Below, one piece after another: positions 17,761 to 26,140 of a DNA stretch of 64,000 bases. A program made the position numbers and the translations under genes. Within the stretch, counting starts at the first letter, position 1. Each line of letters opens with the position of its first letter. The DNA lies in assembly GCF_023231945.1 (NCBI RefSeq), contig NZ_JAJLJH010000002.1:496001-560000 (forward strand), in the 5' to 3' direction. The notes below the pieces were generated by a model. That model ran no database searches. It was not told the DNA's origin and was given only the letters and a program-made list of their open reading frames with translations. The stretch comes from Scleromatobacter humisilvae (GTDB lineage: Bacteria > Pseudomonadota > Gammaproteobacteria > Burkholderiales > Burkholderiaceae_C).

Positions 17761-18915
17761 TCAGCGCGCTTCGGCAAGCCAGCGGTCCAGGTCGGCCGCG
17801 ATGCGCTCCGCCGCGTGCCCATCCCAGTATTCGGGCGTGCGCCCCCGCTTGCCCTGGCCCTGCAGGATCTCATCGACGCATTGCAGGATCGCGACGCGGT
17901 CGTCGCCGACCATCGTGTTGGTGCCCTCTTCCACCGTGATCGGCCGCTCGGTGTTGGCGCGCATCGTCAGGCAGGGCACGCCCAGCGCCGTCGTTTCCTC
18001 CTGCAGGCCGCCCGAATCGGTCAGCACCAGCGCGGCCTCGGCCATCAGGCCCAGCATCTCGAGGTAGCCTTGCGGCGGCAGCAGCACGACGCGCTGCGGA
18101 TCGATCTGTCCGGCCAGCCCGAAGCGCTCGATGTTGCCGCGCGTGCGAGGGTGCTGCACGAAGACGAGCGGCAGGCGCGCGGCGACCTCGGCCAGCACGC
18201 CCAGCAGGCGGCCAAGCACCTGCGGGTCGTCGACGTTGGACGGCCGATGCAGCGTCACGACGCCGTAGCGTCCGTGCGCGGTGAGGATGGACGGATCGAT
18301 GCCGTTCGCGCGCAGCGTGTCCGCCGGCTTGTGGGCGTGCTCGCGGTTGGCGAGCAGCGAGTCGATCATCACGTTGCCGACGAAGCAGACGCGCTCCGGC
18401 GCGACGCCTTCGCGCCGCAGGTTGTCGCCCGCGCTGCGCTCGGTGATGTAGAGGCGGTCGGCCACCTGGTCGGTGAGGACGCGGTTGATCTCCTCGGGCA
18501 TCTTGCGGTCGTAGCTGCGCAGGCCGGCCTCGACATGCACGACCGGCACGTTCTTCTTGACCGCCACCAGCGTGCAGGCGAGCGTCGAATTGACGTCGCC
18601 CACGACGATCACGCAGCAGGGACGGTGCGTGTCCAGCGCCGGTTCGAAGCGGCGCATCACGTCGGCCGTCTGCACGGCATGCGTGCCCGAACCCACGTCC
18701 AGGTTGATGTCGGGCCGCGGCAGGCCCAGGTCGGTGAACAGGCGGTCGCTCATGTCCCGGTCGTAGTGCTGCCCGGTGTGCACGAGCATCGCCCGCAGCC
18801 GCGGCGCGTGCGTGGACAGCGCGCGCAGGATCGGCGCCATCTTCATGAAGTTGGGGCGGGCGCCCACGACGCACATCACCGGGCCGGGCGGATCGAAAGT
18901 CGACGAATCGGTCAT
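17761..18915 (-). CDS. wecB: UDP-N-acetylglucosamine 2-epimerase (non-hydrolysing)
   Basis: Converts UDP-GlcNAc to UDP-ManNAc in the cytoplasm, a precursor for ManNAc or ManNAcA residues. The 384-residue length fits the family, and motifs are clear: VVGARPNFMKMAP at the N terminus, GDVNSTLA, HVEAGLRSYDRKMPEEINR, and LTDSGGLQEETTALGVPCLT near the C terminus. Its presence suggests the polymer contains N-acetylmannosamine-type sugars, which would also supply substrate for the deacetylases. It is ATGA-coupled to the ATPase gene upstream. MTDSSTF is taken as start because of that overlap. Confidence 0.93.
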   Translation of the reverse strand: MTDSSTFDPPGPVMCVVGARPNFMKMAPILRALSTHAPRLRAMLVHTGQHYDRDMSDRLFTDLGLPRPDINLDVGSGTHAVQTADVMRRFEPALDTHRPCCVIVVGDVNSTLACTLVAVKKNVPVVHVEAGLRSYDRKMPEEINRVLTDQVADRLYITERSAGDNLRREGVAPERVCFVGNVMIDSLLANREHAHKPADTLRANGIDPSILTAHGRYGVVTLHRPSNVDDPQVLGRLLGVLAEVAARLPLVFVQHPRTRGNIERFGLAGQIDPQRVVLLPPQGYLEMLGLMAEAALVLTDSGGLQEETTALGVPCLTMRANTERPITVEEGTNTMVGDDRVAILQCVDEILQGQGKRGRTPEYWDGHAAERIAADLDRWLAEAR

Positions 18916-20033
18916 GAGGGGTTCTCGTCCTGGGCCGGAGGCTGTGCCGGGGCCGCGGGCGGCTTGACGGCGCTGACGAGCTTCAGCAAGGTTGCAAGAG
19001 TGTTCTGCGTCAGGCGCTCGACGCGCAGCATGGTGGCCTCGACACGCTGCAGCTGCTCCTGCCCCTGCTCCGCGACGAGGCCGCTCAGGTGCTTGGTGAG
19101 GCGGGCCGCGAGTTCGGGGTCGAGACCGATGCGCGACAGGTCCAGGTTGGCATCGTGGCCGTTCGTGCGCGGCGCGGTGCGCAGCGCGCCCTCGCCGCCG
19201 ACATCGAGCTCGATGTCGATGGCGGTCTCGCTGGCGAAATCCTTGACGACCTCGGCGACGTCCTCGACGCTCAGGTGCGTGCGGCCGTTCAGGAACCCGA
19301 GCAGCAGCAGCCGGTCGCAGATGGAGTTGATCCGGCGCGGAATGCCGCCACTCGCCTCGTAGATGCCCGTGTAGGCCCCATCGTCGAACGTCGGCAAGCC
19401 GGTCGAGCCGGCGCACTTCAGGCGATGCTGGATGTAGCCGCGCGTCTCGTCGGCGTTCAGCGGCCCGATGTGGCAGGTCGCGGCGACTCGCTGGCGGAAC
19501 TGCTCCATCTCGGGCCGGCGCAGGATCTCGCGGAACTCGGGCTGGCCGATCAGGAAGGTCTGCAGCAGCGCCTTGTTGCCGAACTGGAAGTTCGACAGCA
19601 TGCGCAGCTCCTCGACCGCCCGCATCGTGAGGTTCTGGGCCTCGTCGACGATGAGCAGGCAGTGCTGGCCCTTGCTGACCTTGCTGAGAAGAAAGGCCTC
19701 CATCGCGATCAGCAGCTCGGACTTCGGGATGCCCTTGACGTTGAAGCCGAACGCCGCGCCCACCATGCGCAGCGTGTCCTCGGCATCGAGCTGCGTCGTC
19801 ACCAGCTGGCCGACGATGACGTTGCTGCCATGCATGCCCTCGATCAGCGCGCGCAGGATCGTCGTCTTGCCTGCACCGATCTCGCCGGTCACGATGACGA
19901 AGCCCTCGTTGCACGAGATGCCGTACTCGAGATAGGCGCGGGCGCGGCTGTGCTGTTTGCTGCCGAAGTAGAAATTGGGATCGGGGCTCAGCAGGAACGG
20001 CTTGCTGCTCAATCCATAAAAGGCTTCGTACAT
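18912..20033 (-). CDS. XrtA-associated ATPase (ExeA/GspA-like AAA+)
   Basis: AAA+ ATPase of 373 residues related to ExeA/GspA and typical of PEP-CTERM loci (TIGR03015-like). The start MYEAFYGLSSKPF is the family hallmark. Walker A is GEIGAGKTT at residues 50-58 and Walker B is LLIVDEAQ; a sensor region follows in NSICDRLLLLGFL. The C terminus has a probable coiled coil (EQGQEQLQRVEATMLRVERL) and a Pro/Ala-rich tail. It probably supplies energy or control for assembly or export of the polymer; the mechanism is not established. Only 3 bases separate it from the beta-barrel gene upstream. Confidence 0.9.
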   Translation of the reverse strand: MYEAFYGLSSKPFLLSPDPNFYFGSKQHSRARAYLEYGISCNEGFVIVTGEIGAGKTTILRALIEGMHGSNVIVGQLVTTQLDAEDTLRMVGAAFGFNVKGIPKSELLIAMEAFLLSKVSKGQHCLLIVDEAQNLTMRAVEELRMLSNFQFGNKALLQTFLIGQPEFREILRRPEMEQFRQRVAATCHIGPLNADETRGYIQHRLKCAGSTGLPTFDDGAYTGIYEASGGIPRRINSICDRLLLLGFLNGRTHLSVEDVAEVVKDFASETAIDIELDVGGEGALRTAPRTNGHDANLDLSRIGLDPELAARLTKHLSGLVAEQGQEQLQRVEATMLRVERLTQNTLATLLKLVSAVKPPAAPAQPPAQDENPS

Positions 20034-20036
20034 TCG

Positions 20037-21608
20037 TCAGATCTGCAAATTGAGAGTGGCGAGCAGCGCCCATTCCGTGTACGGCGAGTCGCCGATCGCA
20101 ATGGAACGCCGCGCACCGAGCGAGAAGTGCGTGCGCAATCCGAGCTGGGTGATCCAGTTGACGGTGGCGGTGCGCAACTCGACATGCGCCCCTGAATCGC
20201 GATCGAGCGTCCGCGAGTCCGAGAGAGTCAGGTTGAGGGAGCTCAGCTCGGTCAGTCGATGTGATGCGGACAGCGACGCGGTACGCTGCCGCACCGAGCT
20301 GCCGTCCGACAACGAATCGGACGCCGTCGACAACGGATCGAGCCGGCTCGTATCGCTCTGCTGCGCCGACAGCAGGATGTTCGTGCGCAGGCCGATGTAG
20401 CCGACGGAGAACGACAGGGTGCGTTGCAGCGAGACGGCGTCGGTAAGAAAGCCCGTCGGGACGACGACCAGCGGGTTCAGGCCCAGCGCCTGCAATTCAA
20501 GCAGGGTCTGGCTGGCCCGCGTGACCGGGTCGGGATACTTCGATGCCAGCTGCATGTAGATGAGGTCGAACGCCGTCATCAGCTGGCCCTGCGAGGCGGC
20601 CGACGCATTGTTGGTGACCTGGCGACTATCGCCGATCATCCACACGGTGTGGGCCGTCCGATGCTGGAAGCTGAACGTGTAGGCGTCGCCGAAGTAGCGC
20701 TTGTCGTCCTCCAGCAGCAGCGTCGTGCGGTCGGAAGGCTTCCAGCGCACGCTCGCGCCGTAGGTCGTGTCGTACTTGAGATTCAGGCTCTCGACGTCGG
20801 TGCCTTCGCGGCCGCCGCGCAGCGTGAGTTGCAACTCGCCGTCCGGGCTGAAGATGAGCGAGCCGACCGCGCTCTTGGTCGTCGTGGCTCGACCCTCGCT
20901 GAAGTCCGTTTTTTCGTCGGAGACGTCCAGGCCCCAGCCGATGCGGGCCGTCGTCTGCGCCGTGCCCAGGTGAGCACTGCCGCCGGAATTCGTCGAGTTG
21001 CCGATGGCGCCCGAGCTGCTGTGCGTGATCGAGTAGTCGCCGCCCAGCCGGTAGGCGACGTTACCCGCCAGGATGCCCTGCAGGTAAGGCGTCACGGATA
21101 GCGACGCGACCTGGGTCTGGTTGTCGGTGTGCAGGGCAGCATCCGGGGTCTGCGTGCCGAACGCGCTGATGTTCTGGCGCGAGATGCTGGCGTTTCCGTC
21201 GATGAACAGATGGTGGTCGAGCAACTGCGTCTGGACAGCGCTCTCGAGCGACTGCTGGATCGCGTCCGCCGAGGTGCTGCGCGCATAGTTCAGGCCGACC
21301 AAGGAATAGTTCAGGAAGCCCTGCGCCCAGCCCGCGGCGCTGCGAACCTGCAAGCTCGGACTGACCTGCGTGACGAGATCGGCGCGCCGGTCGGTGGCCG
21401 TCAGGTTCGCGTTGTCGGTGAGCGTCTCGTTGACGGTGACGCTCGGCGAGATGATGAACGGGCGACTGGCATCGCCGCCCGAATCGGGCTGCGCCTGGGC
21501 ATCGAACATCGCCAGGCTCAGCAAGCCGAGCACGGTCAGGCGATACCGATCGATCGCGACGACGCGCGGATTTCGGTATTCGGGCTTCGCGCGCGCCACG
21601 GTGGCCAT
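20037..21608 (-). CDS. PEP-CTERM system-associated outer-membrane beta-barrel protein
   Basis: Exported protein of 523 residues belonging to the uncharacterised TIGR03016-like family found next to XrtA ATPases. ATG at 21608 is preferred: it gives a signal peptide (RLTVLGLLSLAMFDAQAQ) and sits 2 bases after the kinase stop codon. After cleavage the protein is a series of alternating polar/hydrophobic strands, for example VTVNETLTDNANLT and TASLSASHRLTELSSLNLTL, as expected for a large outer-membrane barrel. Candidate secretin-like or porin partner for polymer export, distinct from the Wza-like lipoprotein upstream; that role is inference. Confidence 0.82.
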   Translation of the reverse strand: MATVARAKPEYRNPRVVAIDRYRLTVLGLLSLAMFDAQAQPDSGGDASRPFIISPSVTVNETLTDNANLTATDRRADLVTQVSPSLQVRSAAGWAQGFLNYSLVGLNYARSTSADAIQQSLESAVQTQLLDHHLFIDGNASISRQNISAFGTQTPDAALHTDNQTQVASLSVTPYLQGILAGNVAYRLGGDYSITHSSSGAIGNSTNSGGSAHLGTAQTTARIGWGLDVSDEKTDFSEGRATTTKSAVGSLIFSPDGELQLTLRGGREGTDVESLNLKYDTTYGASVRWKPSDRTTLLLEDDKRYFGDAYTFSFQHRTAHTVWMIGDSRQVTNNASAASQGQLMTAFDLIYMQLASKYPDPVTRASQTLLELQALGLNPLVVVPTGFLTDAVSLQRTLSFSVGYIGLRTNILLSAQQSDTSRLDPLSTASDSLSDGSSVRQRTASLSASHRLTELSSLNLTLSDSRTLDRDSGAHVELRTATVNWITQLGLRTHFSLGARRSIAIGDSPYTEWALLATLNLQI

Positions 21609-21610
21609 CC

Positions 21611-22540
21611 TCAGGCCGCCGGCTGCCGTTCGGCCGGGCCGTCGTAGGAATACCCGTGCCCGTAGCCGTACCCCTCGCCGGTCGGCGAACCGCTGCGCGA
21701 CATGTTCAGGAGCATCATCCGCACCGGGCACGCCTCGATCGTCGCGAGCGCGCGCTGCACGTCGGCGCGCAGGGTCTTCTCGGCCTGCACGACCATCACG
21801 ACCTGGCCCATCTGGGTCGCCAGCACCCGGGCCTCGGTGGTGAGAAGCAGTGGCGGCGAGTCGAAGATGATGATCCGGTCCGGATAGCGCTTGGCGATAT
21901 CGTCCAGCAGCAGGCGCATGGCGTCGCTGGCCAGCAGTTCCGTCGAGCGCGGGTGTGGCGTGCCGCTGGGCAGCAGCGTCAGTTTCTCGATGCTGGTGCG
22001 CAGCAGGACGTTTGACATCTCCGCTTCGCCCTTCAGCACGTCCAGCAGACCCGCGCTCGGCGGCAGGTTGAGCATGCGCAGCAGCGACGGGCGCGCGACG
22101 TCCGCGTCCACCAGCATCACTGTGTTGTCCAGCTCGGCGGCGATGCTCATGGCCAGGTTCACGGCCGTGTAGCTCTTGCCCTCGCCGGCCAGGGCGCTGG
22201 TCACCATGATGAGGTTGCCGTGCTTAAGGATCGAGGCACCCTTGCCCATCGCGTTGCTGATGAGCGGCCGCTTGATCACGCGGTACTCGTCGGCGGTCTG
22301 CGAACGCGGCGCGTTCGGCGTGACCAGGCCCGACGCGGCAAGCGCGGCCAGATCGAGCTCGACGCGCTTCGCTGTGGGTGCCGGCTGGATGGTCGCAGGC
22401 GCCGCCACCACGCGCGGCGCACTGGCAATGGCGGGCGCCGTCGGAGGCGCCGCCGGCACGGGGGCGTCCTCCGGCATCATGGCGCCGGCCCTGCGCAGTT
22501 GTTCGAGCCGTTCGGCGGCTTGTTCGATCAGGCTTGCCAC
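21611..22540 (-). CDS. XrtA-associated tyrosine autokinase (BY-kinase)
   Basis: Cytoplasmic bacterial tyrosine kinase of 309 residues (TIGR03018-like). After a low-complexity Ala/Pro linker (residues 24-58) the P-loop ATPase domain shows Walker A ALAGEGKSYTAVNLA (GEGKS near residues 119-123), Walker A' VMLVDADVARPSLL and Walker B IIIFDSPPLLL. The C-terminal tail GEGYGYGHGYSYDG has tyrosines at 291, 293, 297 and 299, the expected autophosphorylation cluster. With the chain-length protein immediately upstream (1-base gap) it forms a split Wzc: kinase and Wzz-like activator as separate chains. A phosphatase able to reverse it is encoded at 27993-28511. Confidence 0.93.
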   Translation of the reverse strand: MASLIEQAAERLEQLRRAGAMMPEDAPVPAAPPTAPAIASAPRVVAAPATIQPAPTAKRVELDLAALAASGLVTPNAPRSQTADEYRVIKRPLISNAMGKGASILKHGNLIMVTSALAGEGKSYTAVNLAMSIAAELDNTVMLVDADVARPSLLRMLNLPPSAGLLDVLKGEAEMSNVLLRTSIEKLTLLPSGTPHPRSTELLASDAMRLLLDDIAKRYPDRIIIFDSPPLLLTTEARVLATQMGQVVMVVQAEKTLRADVQRALATIEACPVRMMLLNMSRSGSPTGEGYGYGHGYSYDGPAERQPAA

Positions 22541-22541
22541 G

Positions 22542-24134
22542 TCATTCCCCTCCCGCGCGGCGGGCGGCCACGACGGACATCACGATGATCGTGGCCACGA
22601 AGACCCCGACCAGGGAACCCGTGCCGGCAAGGAACCGCATCAGATAGACCTTCTCGATTCGCTTCTGCGCCTCGCTCGTCACGCGCGAGACGACGCCAAG
22701 CACGGGGAGCTCCAGCTGCGCGCGCAGGTCGCCCGTGTTGAAGAACACCGGCCGCAACTGGCTGGCCACGAACGCGAAGCCGAAGCCGCAGCCCAATGCA
22801 GCGGCCATCGCCGCCGCGAGCAGGATGAGTCGATTCGGCGAGACGGGCTTGTTCGACACGCGCGGCGGATCGATCAGGCGGAAGTCGGCCACGCCGGACG
22901 CCGACTCGAGGTCGCCGGACATCACCGCCGATTCGCGCCGGGCCACCAGGTCCTCGTAGTTCTTCTTGTTGATCGTGTAGTCGCGATTGAGCTGCGAGGC
23001 CTCCGCCTCGAGCTGCGGAGCCGTCTTGATCGCGTCCTTCGCGCGCTCGTAGCGCGCGGAGTAGTCGGACACCCGCGCCTGCAGGCTGGCAACCTGCACT
23101 TCCGACGTCGCCAGCAGGCGGTTCAGCTCCTGGTAGACCAGGTTCTCGTTGTTGTTCGACGCCGTCAGCGTCGGCGTCGCCATCGCAGCCTTGCGCAGCT
23201 CCTCGACCTGCTTCTTCTTCTGCGCCTCGAGGTCGGCGATCAGGTGCCGCGTCGAGACCACGTCGGGATGCTGATCCGTGTAGCGCTGGAGCAAGGCGTC
23301 GAGATTCTTCTTCTGCGCGTCGATTCGGGAATCGATCTCGGGCGTCGCTAGGTTGACCGCCGATTCCTGCAGCAGGCTCTGGGTCGTCAGGCTCGCGTTG
23401 GCCGCCTTCTCGTTGTTGAGTTGCGTCTTCGCTGCGTCGCGCGCGTTTTCCGCCTCGTGCAGCGCCACGCGCGCGGTGTCCAGCTGCTCACCAAGCGTCG
23501 CCAGTTGCGAGGCCGAATCCCTGCCTTCGGAGAACTGCATGTTGATGTTCTTGAGCTTGAACTCCTTCAGCTTGGCCTCCGCCTCCTGCAGCTTTTCCTC
23601 ATAGCTCTTGATCTGGTCATTGATGAACAGCTTGGCGGTGGCCGTGTCGCTGCGCGAGTTGCCCAGGCTGGATTCGACGAAGATCGACACCAGCGCCTGG
23701 ATCACGCGCTGCGCCTTCGCGGAATCGGAGTCGCGGTAAGAGAGCGTATACAGGTTGTCGCGGCCGACGCTCTTGATCTCGAGGCCGTTCATCAGCTTGC
23801 CGACGAGTTCTTCCTGGCGCGCCTTCGAATCGACCTTGAGGTCGAGATCGGCCATGCGCACGAGCTTTTCAACGTTCGGGCGGCTGATCAGCGTGCGGCT
23901 CAGCATCACCACTTGCTGGTCGACGTTGGGCTGGACCGCCAAGCCCGACATCAGCGGGCGCAGGATCGATTGCGTGTCGACGTAGATGCGTGCCGTCGCC
24001 TCGTATTCGTCCGGGACGCGAAAGACGACGACCACGGCGACGAGGCCGATGACCCACGCCACCAGCAGCGACTGCCAGCGAAACCTCCACATGCCCTTGG
24101 CGACGGCAAGTGCCTGGTCTATCAACTCTTCCAT
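22542..24134 (-). CDS. XrtA system polysaccharide chain length determinant protein
   Basis: Wzz/Wzc-type inner-membrane protein of 530 residues (TIGR03007-like). A first membrane segment (LVAWVIGLVAVVVVF, residues 24-38) is followed by a long periplasmic domain with strong coiled-coil character (EEKLQEAEAKLKEFKLKN, SRIDAQKKNLDALLQRY) and then two further hydrophobic segments (LILLAAAMAAALGCGFGFAF and GSLVGVFVATIIVMSVVA). It controls polymer length and probably docks the tyrosine kinase that follows. It is separated from the export lipoprotein gene by 91 bases, which contain two short hairpins. Confidence 0.92.
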   Translation of the reverse strand: MEELIDQALAVAKGMWRFRWQSLLVAWVIGLVAVVVVFRVPDEYEATARIYVDTQSILRPLMSGLAVQPNVDQQVVMLSRTLISRPNVEKLVRMADLDLKVDSKARQEELVGKLMNGLEIKSVGRDNLYTLSYRDSDSAKAQRVIQALVSIFVESSLGNSRSDTATAKLFINDQIKSYEEKLQEAEAKLKEFKLKNINMQFSEGRDSASQLATLGEQLDTARVALHEAENARDAAKTQLNNEKAANASLTTQSLLQESAVNLATPEIDSRIDAQKKNLDALLQRYTDQHPDVVSTRHLIADLEAQKKKQVEELRKAAMATPTLTASNNNENLVYQELNRLLATSEVQVASLQARVSDYSARYERAKDAIKTAPQLEAEASQLNRDYTINKKNYEDLVARRESAVMSGDLESASGVADFRLIDPPRVSNKPVSPNRLILLAAAMAAALGCGFGFAFVASQLRPVFFNTGDLRAQLELPVLGVVSRVTSEAQKRIEKVYLMRFLAGTGSLVGVFVATIIVMSVVAARRAGGE

Positions 24135-24165
24135 GGAATACGTGCAATCGCGTCAGTAAAGCAGG

Positions 24166-24216
24166 CGCCTTCGGAGGCGGGCCTGCGCAGTGCGAGAACG
24201 GCCAGGGTCCCGGCCG
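24166..24216 (-). other. Two short hairpins between export lipoprotein and chain-length genes
   Basis: In the 91-base gap are two GC-rich inverted repeats: CGCCT/AGGCG around a 4-base TCGG loop (24166-24179) and CGGCC/GGCCG around an 8-base loop (24199-24216). Neither has a T-tract, so they are more likely mRNA-stability or attenuation structures than terminators. They may adjust expression of the single-gene export lipoprotein relative to the rest of the operon. Confidence 0.3.
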
Positions 24217-24225
24217 CAGAAGGAA

Positions 24226-24876
24226 TCAGAAGAAGCTCTGGGGGATGATCAACACATCGCCCGGCTTCATTTCGACGTTCGCGGAGATGTCGCCGCGCTT
24301 GATCAGATCCTTCAGGCGCACGGCGTATTGCGCATGCTGGGACTCGGAAGTGCGAAGAATGGTGGCGTCGTTGCCGGCCGCGAAGTCCGTGAGGCCGCCC
24401 ACGGCGATCATGACGTCAAGCAGCGTCATCTGCTGCTTATAGGGCAGGAACTGCGGCCTTGCCGCTTCGCCGATCACGCGGATCTGCTGACTGTAGGGGC
24501 CGATGAAGCTGGTCACGACCACCGACACATTCGGGTCGATCACGTACTTGGCGAGACCCTTCTGGATGTCCGTCGTGATCTGAGCGGGCGTCTTGCCCTG
24601 GACGACGAGATCGTTGATCAGCGGCGTCGAGATCTTTCCGTCCGGGCGAACCGTGACGGTCATGTTGAGTTCGGGATTGCGCCACACGGTGATGTTGAGC
24701 GAATCGCCGGAGCCCACGATGTAGCTGTAGTCCTGGGTCGAGGCCGACTGCGGCGCAGGCGGCAGCCCGGCGGACACGCTGGTGCATCCGGCCATCAGAC
24801 AGATGACTGAACAAAGCAGCGCGCCCATTGCCGCACGCGCCGTCCTACCGATAGATCTTGTCATGGTGTCCTCCAC
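24226..24876 (-). CDS. XrtA system exopolysaccharide export lipoprotein (Wza-like)
   Basis: Outer-membrane polysaccharide export protein of 216 residues (TIGR03027-like). A lipobox LMAGC places the lipidated cysteine at residue 31 of the longest form; ATG at 24864 (MTRSIGR) is a shorter alternative start. The mature part has the poly-export domain (DYSYIVGSGDSLNITVWRNP) and SLBB-like repeats (IRVIGEAARPQFLPYKQQM, GDVLIIPQSFF). It should form the outer-membrane channel for the polymer. It is the first gene of the minus-strand locus, so the main promoter should lie within 24877-25119. Confidence 0.92.
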   Translation of the reverse strand: MEDTMTRSIGRTARAAMGALLCSVICLMAGCTSVSAGLPPAPQSASTQDYSYIVGSGDSLNITVWRNPELNMTVTVRPDGKISTPLINDLVVQGKTPAQITTDIQKGLAKYVIDPNVSVVVTSFIGPYSQQIRVIGEAARPQFLPYKQQMTLLDVMIAVGGLTDFAAGNDATILRTSESQHAQYAVRLKDLIKRGDISANVEMKPGDVLIIPQSFF

Positions 24877-25119
24877 AAACAGACGTGACCGACGCAGTGC
24901 GCCGGAGGGAGCTCCCGCCCCATCTCACACGCCTCAGGCCGCCCGCTTCCCTCCAGCAATCCTCGCCGGAATCATGGCACATCCAAGCAGGCAGCCGCAA
25001 GGCTCAGTCGTAGGGAAACGACCCCCCCTTTGGGTGAACCCCGACATCGCGAAGCGGCATTCCTGCACACCCGGACGTGTTTGCAACACGACGGTCATGA
25101 AGGCCGCCGATCCGAACGC
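24877..25119 (-). promoter_or_regulatory. Upstream region of the exopolysaccharide operon
   Basis: A 243-base gene-free stretch that must carry the promoter of the long minus-strand operon. I could not find a sigma-54 element in the right orientation. It contains a perfect inverted repeat CGTGTT/AACACG with a 3-base spacer at 25076-25090 and a shorter GTCGT/ACGAC repeat near 25009-25024 followed by a run of seven C. The first could be an operator or the tail hairpin of the ThiF-like gene, whose stop is 30 bases away. No convincing -35/-10 pair stands out. Confidence 0.4.
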
Positions 25120-25983
25120 TCAACCCCGCAAGCGCGGACGAATCAGCATCAGCAGCAGTTGCTGCAGTGGATTGGCGTTGCCCCCGGGCCGCCAGGTGAA
25201 GCTCAGGCGATCGCGATAGGCGTCGAACTGCATGGCCCACGGCGCGAATCGGAAGCGGCCGCGCCCCAGCAGCACCTTGAGGACGGCCGTGCCCATGACG
25301 CCCGCGCAAAGGTCGCAGGCCATGCCGGTGGACGGTCCTCGCTGCTCGACAAAATTGACCGCCTCTGGCGCGACGAGATAGTTGCGCTGCAGCATGGCCG
25401 GCGACAACCCCGCGATGAAGCGGGCGAACTGCTCCTGGTGGTCGTGCCCCTCGACCTTGAAATACTGCTCGAAGCTCATCCCCGGCGGCGCAAAGCCAAG
25501 CATCGCCACGCCCATTCCGAGCGGCGCCGCCGTCAGCGCGGGAATGCCACGCTCGTAGCACGTCCTGAAAAGAAGACGCCGCGCGTCCATCGCGAAGAAG
25601 TCGATGCTGTCCACGTAGACGTCGACGTCGCGCAGGAACTCGTCGATGTTCGACGGCGTGACGCCCTCGCCAAACATGCGGATGTCGGCTTGCGGATTGA
25701 TGTCGCGGCCAATGCCGGCCATGACGTCGACCTTGGGCTGCCCCATGGTCGACATGAACGCCCCGGCCTGCCGGTTCATGTTGTGGATCTCGAACCGGTC
25801 GAAGTCGGCGATGTTGAAGTTGCCGACCCCCAGGCGCGCCAATGTCCTCAGGTGTGCACCGCCGACCCCGCCCATGCCGGCGATGGCGATCCGCTTGGAC
25901 CGCAGGGTCTCCTGTTCGGCCGCGGTGACCCAGCCGAAGTTGCGCGAGAACGCACGCTGGTAGTCGAAGGTCGCGGCGGACAC
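25120..25983 (-). CDS. ThiF/MoeB/UBA-family adenylyltransferase (E1-like), stand-alone
   Basis: E1-like enzyme of 287 residues. The Rossmann ATP-binding site is IAIAGMGGVGGAHLRTLARL (residues about 32-51) followed by FDRFEIHNMNRQ, the arginine-containing stretch that orients the substrate C terminus; GMACDLCAG carries a possible catalytic or zinc cysteine pair. Family members adenylylate the C-terminal carboxylate of a ubiquitin-like carrier or peptide. No carrier, sulfurtransferase or nitroreductase partner is nearby. The start codon is GTG at 25983, with no earlier ATG in reasonable context. It lies alone between the export operon and a PEP-CTERM gene. The target could be a C-terminal carboxylate, but nothing in the sequence proves this. 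Confidence 0.8.
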   Translation of the reverse strand: MSAATFDYQRAFSRNFGWVTAAEQETLRSKRIAIAGMGGVGGAHLRTLARLGVGNFNIADFDRFEIHNMNRQAGAFMSTMGQPKVDVMAGIGRDINPQADIRMFGEGVTPSNIDEFLRDVDVYVDSIDFFAMDARRLLFRTCYERGIPALTAAPLGMGVAMLGFAPPGMSFEQYFKVEGHDHQEQFARFIAGLSPAMLQRNYLVAPEAVNFVEQRGPSTGMACDLCAGVMGTAVLKVLLGRGRFRFAPWAMQFDAYRDRLSFTWRPGGNANPLQQLLLMLIRPRLRG

Positions 25984-26083
25984 GGGGCAATCACCTCATC
26001 GGATCAACTGGCGACGACGACCGCTCGCCTCCGTCACACGATACCCCGAAACCCATGGAACCGTCGCACATGGGTCCGAAGAC

Positions 26084-26111
26084 AAGAATGGCGCCCGCAG
26101 GCGCCATTCTT
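26084..26111 (-). terminator. Hairpin terminator after the PEP-CTERM gene
   Basis: Perfect 12-base inverted repeat AAGAATGGCGCC/GGCGCCATTCTT with a 4-base loop, starting 29 bases beyond the PEP-CTERM stop codon. On the minus strand the stem is followed by a short pyrimidine-rich stretch (GTCTTC) rather than a full T-run. A weaker CCCATG/CATGGG repeat follows at 26052-26074. It isolates the PEP-CTERM unit from the ThiF-like gene. Confidence 0.75.
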
Positions 26112-26140
26112 TGGTCGAGCCGGGTGGCTCGATGCAGCGA

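Noticed and set aside
24975-24988. TGGCAC followed by AAGC on the plus strand upstream of the export operon, resembling sigma-54.
   Set aside because: The spacing between GG and GC is one base short and the orientation points away from the operon.
25076-25090. CGTGTT/AACACG inverted repeat as terminator of the ThiF-like gene.
   Set aside because: The stem is only 6 bases and has no T-tract on the minus strand, so termination is not supported; listed only as a feature of the upstream region.
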